From Desertifilum tharense IPPAS B-1220 (GTDB lineage: Bacteria; Cyanobacteriota; Cyanobacteriia; Cyanobacteriales; Desertifilaceae), in NCBI RefSeq assembly GCF_001746915.1, contig NZ_MJGC01000032.1, positions 1-64,000 on the forward strand: a stretch of DNA of 64,000 bases, written 5' to 3'. Shown here one piece after another: positions 1 through 10,900 of the stretch. The notes beneath the pieces are model-generated. The model ran no database searches, had not been told where the DNA came from, and saw only the letters and a list, made by a program, of their open reading frames with translations. The position numbers and the translations under genes are program-made. Numbering within the stretch: the first letter of the stretch is position 1; every line of letters begins with the position of its first letter.

Positions 1-142
1 CCCCCAACTCCGCACTCCCAACTCCCCTCTTCCCCAACCCCCAACTCCCAACTCCCAACTCCCCTCTTCCCCAACCCCCAACTCCCAACTCCCAACTCCC
101 TTCTTCACTCAGCACTCAGCACTTTACACTCAGCACTAAATA
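1..142. repeat. Heptanucleotide tandem repeats upstream of the first NRPS gene
   Basis: The stretch consists of CCCAACT-type heptamers broken by CCCTCTTCCC spacers, then CAGCACT-type heptamers near 109-137. It runs to within a few bases of the ATG at 143, so no ordinary promoter or ribosome binding site can be picked out. The same two repeat families recur at about 31,000, 33,430-33,690, 35,420-36,070, 42,620-42,660, 43,118-43,504 and inside smc. Such short tandem repeats are a known feature of cyanobacterial genomes. Confidence 0.9.
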
Positions 143-3100
143 ATGGAACTGCATCTACTCCTGGATACCTTAGCAAACCAAGGCGTTAAACTCGCGGCCC
201 AAGAGAATAGCTTAGAGATTAATGCACCCAAAGGGGCAATTACTCCAGAATTGCGTCACTGGCTAGGCCATTATAAATCTGAAATTCTGGCTCTATTGCG
301 ACAAAAACAGGAGAAGAGCAACTTACCCGCTATTGTGCCGCAGCCGCAGTTGCGTTACGAACCGTTCCCTTTGACGGATATGCAATATGCGTTTTGGGTC
401 GGGCGCAGCGGCGTGTTAGAACTGGGTGATGTTGCCAATCATGGTTACTACGAAATTGAGGGCGAGGATCTCGATTTAGACCGCTTGAATTGGGCTTTGC
501 AACAACTGATCCAGCGCCATGATATGTTACGGGCGATCGTGCTTCCCGACGGACAGCAACAGGTGTTATCGGAAGTACCGCCCTATCAAATGTCGATTGT
601 AGACTTGCGGGGCGTGGATGCGGCAACGGCAACAGAGAAATTAAGCGCTATTCGCGATCGCCTTTCTCACCAAGTCGTCCCGGCCGATCGCTGGCCTTTA
701 TTTGAGTTTAGCGCCACGCGCCTTGATGGGGGGCGGGTGCGCTTGCATATTAGTTATGACTTGCAAGTGTTTGATGCTTGGAGTCTATTTCGCCTGTTCG
801 ATGAGTGGTTTTTGCTGTATCAAAATCCCCAGGCGAGTTTACCCGCGCTAGAGTTATCTTTCCGAGATTATGTGTTGGCTTTGCAAGGGTTGCAGGAAAC
901 TGAGGAGTTTACGCGATCGCAACACTACTGGCTGAGTCGCCTCGATAGCTTACCCCCCGCCCCAGACTTACCCCTGGCGAAAACGCCCCAAGAATTGCAA
1001 CACCACCGCACCCAACGCTATGAAGCCAAACTAGAATCAACGCTTTGGGCGCAACTTAAACAGCGTGCCTCTCAAGCGGGTTTAACCCCATCGGGGGTAC
1101 TTTTGGCGGCTTTTGCTGAAATTCTGACATTGTGGGGCAAGAATCCGCAATTCACGATCAATCTGGCGCTGTTTAATCGCCTACCCCTCCACCCCCAAGT
1201 CAACGATCTGCTAGGGGATTTCACCTCTGTCACCCTCCTCGCCGTTGACAACAGCCAAGCCGAACCGTTTCAGCAACGCGCCATCCGCTTGCAGCAACAA
1301 TTGTGGCGCGACTTAGAACACCGCCATTTTAGCGGGGTGCGAGTCGTCCGAGAACTCGCCCGCCGTCGGGGAAGCGCCCCTAGCGCTATGCCCATCGTGT
1401 TTACCAGTACCATTGGTTTCAATTCCCTAGGACAAGAAACCCTCACCTTTAGTCACTTTGGCGAGATGGTGTATGGCATTAGCCAAGCCTCGCAAGCCTG
1501 GATGGATATTCAAGTTTGGGAAGAAAAAGGGACGCTGACGTTTAACTGGGATGTGGTGGCGGAACTGTTCCCGGAAGGGTTAATTGAGGCGATGTTTAGC
1601 GCCTATCATCGGTTGTTGCAACAACTCGCGACTTCAGAGTTAGTTTGGACAAACCCCACGCGCCGATTACTTTCCCCGGATCAACTTGCCCAACGGGAAG
1701 CGGCGAATGCGACAGACGCCCCCATTTCAGATGCCTTGCTACAGGTGTTATTTGCCCAACAGGTAGCAGTGCAACCGCAGCATCGCGCCGTGGTTTCGGT
1801 TCAGCGGACGTTAACCTATCAACAATTGTATGACTTGGCTCAACAAGTCGGCCATCGCTTGCGTCGGCTTGGGGTTGCGCCGAACCATCCAGTCGCCGTA
1901 GTGATGGAGAAGGGATGGGAACAGGTGGTGGCTGTTTTTGGGATTTTAACGGCGGGTGGGGCATACGTGCCGATCGATCCCAGCTTACCGCGCGATCGCC
2001 TCTACTATCTGTTAGAAAATAGCAACGCCCAGATTATTCTCACCCAAACTCACCTTAAAGATAGTCTGGAAGTTCCCCCAGGGGTGACGCGCCTGTGCGT
2101 GGAAGACTGCGCCTCAGAAAGCACAACGCCTTTATCCCCCATCCAAACTCCAGATGACCTTGCCTACATTATCTATACATCAGGGTCTACGGGTTTGCCC
2201 AAGGGCGTGATGATTACCCATCGCAATGTCGCGAATCTGGTGGTTTATACTAACCAGCAGTTTCAGGTGGGTTGCCAGGATGCGATTTTAGGGGTGACGG
2301 CACTCAATCACGACCTCTCGGTTTACGATATTTTTGGCTTGCTGAGTGCTGGCGGGACGTTGGTTCTCCCTGATGCCAGTCAGGTGAAAGATCCCCACCA
2401 TTGGGCGGAGTGGTTGCAACGCGAACCCATTACCCTATGGAATTCTGTCCCGCCGATGATGGAAATGCTGGTGGAGGGCGCTGAGGCTTCTTTACCTCAT
2501 TTACGATTAGCTATTTTAGGCGGCGACTGGCTGCCGGTGAGTTTGCCCAACCGCATCCAAGCGTTAGCGCCTAACGTGCAAGTGCTGAGTATTGGCGGGC
2601 CTACAGAAACGACCGTTTGGAATATTGGCTATCTTGTGACGGCGGTTGACCCCAGTTGGAAGAGCATTCCCTATGGCAAACCGATGGCCAATTCTAAATA
2701 CTATATCTTGAATTCGGCGTTGGCAGATTGCCCGGTTTGGGTTCCCGGCGAGATGTACTGCGCGGGAGTGCAAGTGGCTAAGGGCTATTGGCGCAACCCA
2801 GAAAAGACGCAAGCCAGTTTCATCACCCATCCCCGCACGGGGGAACGCCTGTATCGGACGGGCGATGTGGGGCGATATCTACCCGATGGCAATATTGAGT
2901 TTTTAGGGCGGGCAGATTTTCAGATTAAAATTCGCGGCTACCGCATTGAAGCCGGGGAGGTGGAAGCGGCGTTGCTGCAACATCCCGCAGTTCGGGCGGC
3001 GGTGGTGATGGCGATGGGCGAGTCGTCGCGTCAAGCGCGTTTGGTGGCTTATCTCATTCCCCAGGCAAAATCGTTGCTCAATTTAGCGGAGTTAAGCGAT

Positions 3101-3589
3101 TTTTTGAAGCAAAAATTACCCGATTATATGATACCTTCGGGGTTTTCTGTGTTAGAAGCTTTCCCCCTATCTGCCAATGGCAAAATCGACCGACGACGGC
3201 TAGCACAACAGAATGCTGAAGTTCATAAAGTGGAAGCTTACTATGTTGCTCCTAAAAGCGATTTAGAACGCCAAGTGGTTGAAGCCGTTCAAGCTGCTTT
3301 GGGGGTTGAAAAGGTGGGAATTAATGATAACTTCTTTGATTTGGGCGGTAATTCTTTATTGCTCACCAAGATTTATCGCAAGCTGTCAGAGTTGTTACCC
3401 GATCGAGTACAATGTCTGACATTAATGGATTTGTTTAAGTACCCGACAACGCGAGCCTTAGTTCAATATCTCAGCGCGGATTCTAGTTTTTCTGCTTCAG
3501 AGCCAAGTTCAGGACGAGAGCAGCAAATTCTTCAAGGTAAAAGTCGGCTTCAGAAAAGATTCGCACAATCCCGAATATCCAAGCAATAG
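143..3589 (+). CDS. NRPS module: docking-heterocyclization-adenylation(Cys-like)-PCP
   Basis: This 1148-residue synthetase adds one residue and probably cyclises it to a thiazoline or oxazoline. Residues 1-53 form a TubC-like beta-hairpin docking domain, so it expects an upstream partner. Residues 70-490 are a condensation-fold domain that carries D206-x4-D211-x2-S214 in place of HHxxxDG, the signature of heterocyclization (Cy) domains; LGDFTSV and PIVFTSTIG also fit. The A domain (about 550-1010) has YTSGSTG near residue 678. Its binding-pocket code, read by eye, is DLYNIGIVWK, closest to the Cys code DLYNLSLIWK, and Cys is the usual Cy substrate. The carrier serine is Ser1071 in LGGNSLLL. 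The C-terminus is strongly basic (RLQKRFAQSRISKQ), a likely docking tail for the following PKS. Ser or Thr cannot be excluded as substrate. The upstream donor is not in the left part of the window. Confidence 0.93.
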   Translation: MELHLLLDTLANQGVKLAAQENSLEINAPKGAITPELRHWLGHYKSEILALLRQKQEKSNLPAIVPQPQLRYEPFPLTDMQYAFWVGRSGVLELGDVANHGYYEIEGEDLDLDRLNWALQQLIQRHDMLRAIVLPDGQQQVLSEVPPYQMSIVDLRGVDAATATEKLSAIRDRLSHQVVPADRWPLFEFSATRLDGGRVRLHISYDLQVFDAWSLFRLFDEWFLLYQNPQASLPALELSFRDYVLALQGLQETEEFTRSQHYWLSRLDSLPPAPDLPLAKTPQELQHHRTQRYEAKLESTLWAQLKQRASQAGLTPSGVLLAAFAEILTLWGKNPQFTINLALFNRLPLHPQVNDLLGDFTSVTLLAVDNSQAEPFQQRAIRLQQQLWRDLEHRHFSGVRVVRELARRRGSAPSAMPIVFTSTIGFNSLGQETLTFSHFGEMVYGISQASQAWMDIQVWEEKGTLTFNWDVVAELFPEGLIEAMFSAYHRLLQQLATSELVWTNPTRRLLSPDQLAQREAANATDAPISDALLQVLFAQQVAVQPQHRAVVSVQRTLTYQQLYDLAQQVGHRLRRLGVAPNHPVAVVMEKGWEQVVAVFGILTAGGAYVPIDPSLPRDRLYYLLENSNAQIILTQTHLKDSLEVPPGVTRLCVEDCASESTTPLSPIQTPDDLAYIIYTSGSTGLPKGVMITHRNVANLVVYTNQQFQVGCQDAILGVTALNHDLSVYDIFGLLSAGGTLVLPDASQVKDPHHWAEWLQREPITLWNSVPPMMEMLVEGAEASLPHLRLAILGGDWLPVSLPNRIQALAPNVQVLSIGGPTETTVWNIGYLVTAVDPSWKSIPYGKPMANSKYYILNSALADCPVWVPGEMYCAGVQVAKGYWRNPEKTQASFITHPRTGERLYRTGDVGRYLPDGNIEFLGRADFQIKIRGYRIEAGEVEAALLQHPAVRAAVVMAMGESSRQARLVAYLIPQAKSLLNLAELSDFLKQKLPDYMIPSGFSVLEAFPLSANGKIDRRRLAQQNAEVHKVEAYYVAPKSDLERQVVEAVQAALGVEKVGINDNFFDLGGNSLLLTKIYRKLSELLPDRVQCLTLMDLFKYPTTRALVQYLSADSSFSASEPSSGREQQILQGKSRLQKRFAQSRISKQ

Positions 3590-3650
3590 CAGTTCCTTGC
3601 TCACCTCTTTTTCATTGGAAAGAGAGCCTAAAAATATTAATTTTAGTACA

Positions 3651-6600
3651 ATGAATTTTCCCAGAACCGGATTAGAAATTGCCATTATTGGACTGTCAGG
3701 ACGCTTTCCTGAAAGTCAAAAATTGGATGACTTTTGGCAAAAGATTAAAGCGGGCGAACGACTTATTAAACCGTTTAGCCAGAATTCTCAAAAATTTGGG
3801 GCAATTTTAGAAAATATTGACCAATTTGACGCTAATTTCTTCGGCTTTAGTCCCAGAGAAGCCGAAATACTCGACCCGCAGCATCGCCTATTTCTCGAAT
3901 GTGCTTGGGAAGCCTTAGAGAATGCGGGATATGATAGCGAACAAACTGAAAAATTGATTGGCGTTTATGCCGGAGTGGGGATGGGAACGTACCTATTCCA
4001 TAATCTCTATCCCCATCCTGGCTTAGTCGAATCCCAAGGCTTTTTACAAACCCTGATTTCCACCGATAAAGATTACGTCCCAACGCGGGTTTCCTATAAG
4101 TTAAATCTGACAGGACCGAGTATCAGCGTGGGAACGGCGTGTTCGAGTTCTCTGGTGGCGGTGCATTTAGCCTGCCAAAGCTTGTTAAGCGGGGAATGCG
4201 ACATGGCACTAGCGGCGGGCGTTTCCATCAAAGTTCCCCAAAACGAACGCACCCTTTCCCCAGAAGGGATTATTTCACCCGATGGCGAATGTCGCGCCTT
4301 TGACGCGCGGGCGAATGGAACCGTTGGGGGGAATGGGGTTGGGGTTGTGGTGTTGAAGCGCTTAGAAGAGGCGTTGAACGATCGCGATCGCATCTATGCT
4401 GTCATTAAAGGGTCTGCGATCGATAACGACGGTTCCCAAAAAGTCGGGTACACCGCCCCCAGCCAACTCGGACAAACCCGCGCCATCCAAGCCGCGCATT
4501 TGATGGCGGAAGTGGAACCGGAAACCATTACCTACCTAGAAGCCCACGGAACCGGAACCCCTTTAGGCGATCCGATTGAAGTTGCAGCAATGACGGCGGC
4601 GTTTGGCACCTCGCAAACCCAATTTTGTGCTATTGGTTCCGTCAAAACCAATGTCGGACATTTAGACGCCGCCGCTGGAATTGTGGGTTTAATCAAAACC
4701 GCCCTCGCCCTCCACGAAAAGGTTTTACCCCCCAGCCTCAACTTTGAGACGCCGAACCCGCAAATTGACTTTGCCAACAGTCCATTTTACGTCAATACCC
4801 AACTTACCCCTTGGGCGGCTGGCGCTTTCCCGCGTCGCGCTGGGGTGAGTTCCTTTGGCTTTGGCGGAACCAACGTTCACGCCGTTTTAGAAGAAGCGCC
4901 GGAATTATCCCCAGTCAGTCCTTCTCGATCCTGGCAGTTACTCGCGCTTTCCGCTAAAACAGAGGCGGCTTTAGAACAGGCGACGGCAAATTTAGGGGAA
5001 TACCTGCACCAGCAACCCGACTTAGATTTAGCCGATGTTGCCTATACTCTGCATTTAGGCCGCCGCGCCTTTGAGTATCGCCGGTTCGCCGTTGTTTCCA
5101 ACCAGGCGGACGCCATCCAACAGTTAGGATCGCTGACAACGGGCTGTGCAGACTCCAACCCTAGTGTCGTCTTCATGTTTACCGGACAGGGTTCGCAGTA
5201 CGTCAACATGGGGCGAGAACTCTACGAGAAAGAAGGCATTTTTCGGGAAACTTGCGATCGCGCTTTCTCTTTCCTCCAATCTCATTGTGGCTTAGACTTG
5301 CGTTCCCGGCTCTACTCAGACGCGGCTGAACCCCTGCAACAAACCGCCATTGCTCAACCTGCCTTATTTGTGGTTGAATACGCCTTGGCTCAATTGTGGA
5401 TGTCTTGGGGCATTCAACCGGCTGCCCTGATCGGTCATAGTATTGGGGAATATGTCGCCGCCACGCTAGCCGGAGTCTTTAGCTTAGAAGACGCGCTCAC
5501 CCTCGTCACCCGGCGCGGTCAATTGATGCAGCAGCAGCCCCCAGGCGCGATGCTAGCGGTGAGTTTGGCAGCGGACGAGATCCACCCCATGCTGCCCGGT
5601 CAACTCTCTGTTGCCGCCAGTAACAGCCCCAAAGCCTGCGTGATTTCTGGCCCGGAGGCAGAGATTGCCCAATTTGCCGCCCAACTTGCCCAACAGGATA
5701 TTTCGACGCGGCGCTTGCAGACTTCCCACGCCTTCCACTCAGCGATGATGGATGAGATCGTTGCACCGTTTGCAGAGTGCGTTCGCCAAGTTACTTTAAA
5801 CGCGCCGCAAATTCCCCTAATTTCCAATGTCACTGGCACCTGGTTAACCGCGCAGCAAGCCACCGATCCGCATTACTGGGGACAACACCTGCGCCAGGGG
5901 GTGCAATTTGCGCCGGGAATTGCGGAGTTATTGGCAGACTCGCCCTCCCTATTCTTGGAAGTGGGGCCGGGACGCACCTTAACCACCCTCGTGAAGCAAC
6001 AAGCCCCCCAACGTACCGTTCTGCCCTCGCTGCCCCATCCCAAGGAGCCGCAATCAGAAATTGGCTTTATCTTAAATACATTGGGCAAACTGTGGCTGGC
6101 TGGCGTTCGCGTAGATTGGCAGGGCTTCCACCGGGAGGAGACGCGCCGCCGGGTACCGCTTCCCAGCTATCCCTTTGAACGCCAGCGCTATTGGATCGAT
6201 CCGCCCGCTGAGGCAACTCCAACCCGTTTAGTGAAAAAGCGGGAGATTGGGCAATGGTTCTATCTTCCTTCCTGGCAGCGGTCTAGCTTTCTGCCTTCTC
6301 CCTCAGAACCTTCGGGTTGGGTGTTGGTGTTTGTCGATGAGGCAGGATTTGGCGATCGCCTTTTAGAACCATTATCCAATCGGATTGTCGTCAAAGTTGG
6401 CTCAGAATTTGCTCAACTTGATGAATTCACCTATACCCTGAATCCCCATCATCGAGAAGATTATGTCACCTTACTGGCGCACCTTTCCCGCTTGGGGCAA
6501 TTTCCGACTCAGATTTTGCATTTATGGAATTATACCCAAGCCGATCTCGACTTTGAGAGGGCGCAAACTCTCGGTTTCTATAGCTTGCTGCATTTAGCGC

Positions 6601-7988
6601 AGGCATTGGGAGATCGACCGAAATTATCTTTGTTAGTGGTTTCCAATGGGTTGCAGGATGTTATGGGAACCGAAGCCTTAGCCCCAGTGAAAGCCACGCT
6701 ACTGGGGGCAGTTCAGGTAATTTCCCAAGAATATCCCAATCTGCACTGCCGCAGCCTGGATCTCGAAGAGGGAGAACTGACTGCTAAACAGGTGCAGCAA
6801 TTACGGGCAGAACTGGATCGCGACTCTACCGAACGCATCGTCGCCTATCGCCAGCAATATCGCTGGGTGCAACGGTTTGAACCGATTGAACTGACGGATA
6901 ACAGCGTTGAATATTCTCGCTGGCGACAAGGGGGAGTTTACCTGATTATCGGTGGCTTAGGTCGGATTGGCAGCGCGATCGCGCAATTCCTCGCCCAGAC
7001 GTATCAAGCCAAATTAATTCTAACGGGACGCTCTGGCGACTGCCTGAACCCCAGTCAAACCGAAACCCTCCACACCCTAGAAGCAGCGGGTGCAGAAGTA
7101 TTAATTTTGCGGGCGGATGTGGCGAACCTGGAACAGATGCGCCAAGTCGTGCAACAAGCCGAAACGCGCTTTGGTACTCTCAATGGCGTTATTCACGCGG
7201 CAGGTAAGGTTGGCGATGGTCTATTTTGTCCGATTCCCCAAATTGATGAAGCGGCGGTAGAACCGCATTTTCGTCCCAAAATTCAGGGACTAGAAGTGCT
7301 GCAAACCCTATTGCAAGATAAACCCCTCGATTTCTGCTTGCTGTGTTCTTCCCTTTCTAGCGTATTGGGAGGATGGGGGACAGCGGCCTATAGTGCGGCT
7401 AACTTATATATGGATGCTTGGGCGTGCCAGCAAAACCGCAATGCCCGTTTCCCTTGGATCGTCGTGAATTGGGATATTTGGCAGGGAAGCGTCACTTCTA
7501 GTTTGGCAGAATTTGCCCTCACCCCGGAAGAAGGGTTAGACGCCCTGCAACGCATCCTATCTCAGGCTGAGATGGATCGGGTTATTGTTTCTACCACAGA
7601 TTTAAAGACGCGCCTGCGCCAAGCTTTTACCGTGCAACCGCCAGAAAAGCCGCCGTTGCATGTTAGAACCCAACTCCCGGCTTCCTACCTTGCCCCCCGC
7701 ACTCCCTTAGAGGAATTGTTAGTTCGCCTCTGGGAAGACTTGCTAGGCATTCAGCCTATCGGCGTTTGCGATAACTTCTTTGAACTCAACGGCGACTCGC
7801 TGCTAGCCACGCGATCGATTTCGCAGACAGAGGCGCAAACTCAAATCAAACTCCCCATTCAACAACTGTTTGAAACCCCCACCATTGCCGGGTTAGCGGA
7901 ATATCTCGAAACCGTGCGTTCCCTGAACCAGCAACTGCAACCCTTGACCCTAACCGCCGCCCTAGCTTATGAGGAGGGCGAACTATGA
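3651..7988 (+). CDS. Type I PKS module KS-AT-KR-ACP
   Basis: The protein extends the chain by one ketoreduced C2 unit. KS has active Cys164 in TACSSSL and later EAHGTGT and KTNVGH. AT has Ser597 in GHSIGEY, and its HAFHS motif predicts malonyl-CoA rather than methylmalonyl-CoA. KR has its nucleotide loop GGLGRIG at about 1101 and Y-x-x-x-N in YSAAN. The ACP serine is Ser1383 in NGDSLL. No dehydratase, enoylreductase or methyltransferase lies between AT and KR, so a beta-hydroxyl is expected. KR lacks the LDD motif of B-type domains, which weakly suggests A-type stereochemistry. ATG at 3651 is preferred; an in-frame TTG at 3597 would add 18 residues unlike the family. The C-terminus ends in EEGEL, a short acidic tail of the kind that binds TubC-like docking domains. 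The stop overlaps the next start (ATGA). Confidence 0.93.
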   Translation: MNFPRTGLEIAIIGLSGRFPESQKLDDFWQKIKAGERLIKPFSQNSQKFGAILENIDQFDANFFGFSPREAEILDPQHRLFLECAWEALENAGYDSEQTEKLIGVYAGVGMGTYLFHNLYPHPGLVESQGFLQTLISTDKDYVPTRVSYKLNLTGPSISVGTACSSSLVAVHLACQSLLSGECDMALAAGVSIKVPQNERTLSPEGIISPDGECRAFDARANGTVGGNGVGVVVLKRLEEALNDRDRIYAVIKGSAIDNDGSQKVGYTAPSQLGQTRAIQAAHLMAEVEPETITYLEAHGTGTPLGDPIEVAAMTAAFGTSQTQFCAIGSVKTNVGHLDAAAGIVGLIKTALALHEKVLPPSLNFETPNPQIDFANSPFYVNTQLTPWAAGAFPRRAGVSSFGFGGTNVHAVLEEAPELSPVSPSRSWQLLALSAKTEAALEQATANLGEYLHQQPDLDLADVAYTLHLGRRAFEYRRFAVVSNQADAIQQLGSLTTGCADSNPSVVFMFTGQGSQYVNMGRELYEKEGIFRETCDRAFSFLQSHCGLDLRSRLYSDAAEPLQQTAIAQPALFVVEYALAQLWMSWGIQPAALIGHSIGEYVAATLAGVFSLEDALTLVTRRGQLMQQQPPGAMLAVSLAADEIHPMLPGQLSVAASNSPKACVISGPEAEIAQFAAQLAQQDISTRRLQTSHAFHSAMMDEIVAPFAECVRQVTLNAPQIPLISNVTGTWLTAQQATDPHYWGQHLRQGVQFAPGIAELLADSPSLFLEVGPGRTLTTLVKQQAPQRTVLPSLPHPKEPQSEIGFILNTLGKLWLAGVRVDWQGFHREETRRRVPLPSYPFERQRYWIDPPAEATPTRLVKKREIGQWFYLPSWQRSSFLPSPSEPSGWVLVFVDEAGFGDRLLEPLSNRIVVKVGSEFAQLDEFTYTLNPHHREDYVTLLAHLSRLGQFPTQILHLWNYTQADLDFERAQTLGFYSLLHLAQALGDRPKLSLLVVSNGLQDVMGTEALAPVKATLLGAVQVISQEYPNLHCRSLDLEEGELTAKQVQQLRAELDRDSTERIVAYRQQYRWVQRFEPIELTDNSVEYSRWRQGGVYLIIGGLGRIGSAIAQFLAQTYQAKLILTGRSGDCLNPSQTETLHTLEAAGAEVLILRADVANLEQMRQVVQQAETRFGTLNGVIHAAGKVGDGLFCPIPQIDEAAVEPHFRPKIQGLEVLQTLLQDKPLDFCLLCSSLSSVLGGWGTAAYSAANLYMDAWACQQNRNARFPWIVVNWDIWQGSVTSSLAEFALTPEEGLDALQRILSQAEMDRVIVSTTDLKTRLRQAFTVQPPEKPPLHVRTQLPASYLAPRTPLEELLVRLWEDLLGIQPIGVCDNFFELNGDSLLATRSISQTEAQTQIKLPIQQLFETPTIAGLAEYLETVRSLNQQLQPLTLTAALAYEEGEL

Positions 7989-10900
7989 ACAGCTTAGAAG
8001 CGCTTTTAACCCGTCTTTCTCAACTTCAGGTCAAAATTTGGGTCGAGGGCGACAAGTTGCGCTACAGCGCCCCAGAAGGCGTGCTGACGGCAGAACTGAA
8101 ACAGCAATTGCGCGATCGCAAACAAGAAGCGATCGCCCGCTTGCAACAGTCAGCCCCCATTTCTCCCACCCCCAGAAATGCGCCGCTACCCCTGTCGTTT
8201 GCCCAACAGCGGGGTTGGTTCCTCGCCCAACGGGAGGGAGACAGCGCCCTTTCTAACTTGGCAGTGCAATTAACCATTCGCGGTTCTCTCTCGGTGGCGG
8301 GTTTGGAACGCAGCTTGCAGGCAATTATTCAGCGTCACGAGATTTTGCGAACGACGCTACCGGAAAGGGGGGGAATTCCCGTGCAAGAGATTGCCCCTAG
8401 GGTTCCCTTGACTCTGCAAGCCATTCCCGCCTCCCCTGATGAGGTGGAACGACAAATTCAGCAAGCGGTGCATCAACCGTTCCATCTAGAGGCTGAGGTG
8501 CCGTTTCGCCTCCAGTTATGGCAAACAGGCGAATCTGAATATCTCTTGCTGCTGGTAATGCATCACCTGGTTTCTGATGGTTGGTCGATGGGGGTGCTAT
8601 TTCGCGAGTTAAACCTGCTGTATGCTGCCTTTAGCCAGGGACAACCGCCAGCATTACCGCCGCTACCGATTCAATATGCAGATTATGCCGTTTGGCAGCA
8701 GCAAACGTTAAATGCAACCTTCCTCGCTACAGAACTTGCCTATTGGCAGCAGCAATTACAAGGCGCACCCGCTAGATTAACATTGCCCGCAGACCGCCCG
8801 CGCCAGGGAGTGCAAACCTACCGGGGAACGACTGAGGCGGTGGTTCTCTCGGCGTCGCTAACCGCAGCGCTGAAAGCCTTTAGCCAGCAAATGGGCGCGA
8901 CGCTATTTATGACATTGCTAGCGGCGTTTAAGGTGCTGCTCTATCGTTATAGCGGACAAACCGATCTTGTGGTGGGAACGCCTGTCGCCAACCGCAACCG
9001 CGTGGAGTTGGAAGGGTTAATTGGGTTTTTTATTAATCCTTTGGTATTGCGAACGGACTTATCGGGAGATCCGAGTTTTCGGGAACTCTTAGGGCGAGTG
9101 CGCCAGGTGACATTGGGGGCTTATGCCCACCAGAATTTACCGTTTGAAAAGTTGGTGGAAGCGCTGCAACTGCCGCGAGATCCCGGTTATTCGCCCCTAT
9201 TTCAGGTGATGTTTGTTTTGCAAAATGCGATTTCGGTGGCGGATATTCAGTTACCGGGTTTGGAGGTTCACCACGCGCGGGTAGATACAGAAACCTCGCA
9301 GTTCGATTTAACGCTGGATCTGATTGAAGAGCGAACGGAAATTCGCGGTAAGGTTGAATATAATACCGATTTGTTCGATCGCGAAACGATTGTGAGGGCG
9401 ATCGCGCATTGGCAAACCTTACTCGCTGCCATTGTCGCCGATCCTGACGCTTGCATCTCCCATTTACCGCTGTTAACCTCCACAGAACAGCAACAACTCA
9501 TCGCTTGGAACCCGCCCCCTGTTACCCCTGTGGGCTGTCTTTTACAACAATTTACCGCCCAAGTGGCAGCCAAGCCCGATGCTGTCGCCATCGAGAGTGG
9601 GGAAGGAAAACTTACCTATGGGGAATTAAACGCCAAAACCAATCAACTCGCCCGTTACTTGCAACAGTTGGGGGTCAAACCCGATACTTTAGTGGGGGTG
9701 TGCTTAGGGCGATCGCCTCTACAAATTATCGCAATTCTGGCTATTCTCAAAGCGGGCGGGGCTTACGTTCCCCTCGATCCTGCCTACCCCACGGAACGCC
9801 TCAGCTTTATCTTATCGGACGCTCAGATTTCGCTGGTTTTGACGCAAACCGATATTGTTAACCAGCTACCGGCGGAACACCTACATTATCTCTGTTTAGA
9901 TACCGAAGGGTCGGTTATTGCTACGCAAGCCTCAGATAACCTTGAAAACCGGGCAACCGCTAGCCACCTCGCCTATATTATCTACACCTCCGGTTCCACG
10001 GGCAAACCCAAAGGCGTCGCCATCGAACGACACTCTCTGGCGAATTATACCGAAGCCGCGATCGCAGCTTACCAGATTGCCAGGGGCGAGCGCGTTCTCC
10101 AATTTGCCTCCATTAGCTTCGATGCTGCCGCTGAAGAAATCTTTCCTACCCTCCTCCAAGGCGCAACCCTGGTATTGCGAACCGAGGAAATGCTCAGTTC
10201 CATCCCCCAATTCCTGCAAACCTGCCAAGCGTGGCAAATAACCGTCCTTGACTTACCCACCGCCTTCTGGCATCAACTAGTCGCTGAGTTACCCGCCCTC
10301 AACCTCCCCGATAGCCTGCGCCTCGTCATTATTGGGGGCGAAGCCGCACTCCCCGAACCCCTCGCCACCTGGCATCAGTACGCCTCCCCCGATATCCGCC
10401 TCGTCAATAGTTACGGCCCCACAGAAGCCACCATTGTCACGACGCTGTGCGACTTGTCGCCCTCTGTAACCGGGGTTCCCATCGGCAAACCCGTGCGGAA
10501 CGCCCAAACCTACGTCCTAGATGCCCAGTTGCAGCCCGTCCCCATCGGCATTCCCGGAGAACTTTATATTGGGGGAAGAGGCATTGCGCGGGGATATCTC
10601 AACCGCCCCGAATTAACCGCAGAACGGTTTATCCCCAACCCCTTTCAACCGGGAACCCGCCTTTATCGTACAGGCGATCGCGTTCGCTACCGTCGGGATG
10701 GTAACTTAGAATTCCTCGGCAGAATTGACCATCAAATTAAGCTGCGCGGCTTCCGCATCGAGTTAACCGAAATTGAAACCACCCTGCGCCAGCATCCCCA
10801 GGTTGACGACGCCGTTGTTCGAGTTCAGTCCGAACAACAGCAGCTAATCGCCTATGTTGTCACCCCCACTCAACCTGCCGAACTGCGACAATTTTTAAGC

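Noticed and set aside
654-661. GCGATCGC palindromes as operator sites
   Set aside because: They are spread through genes and gaps alike and are the HIP1 repeat typical of cyanobacteria.
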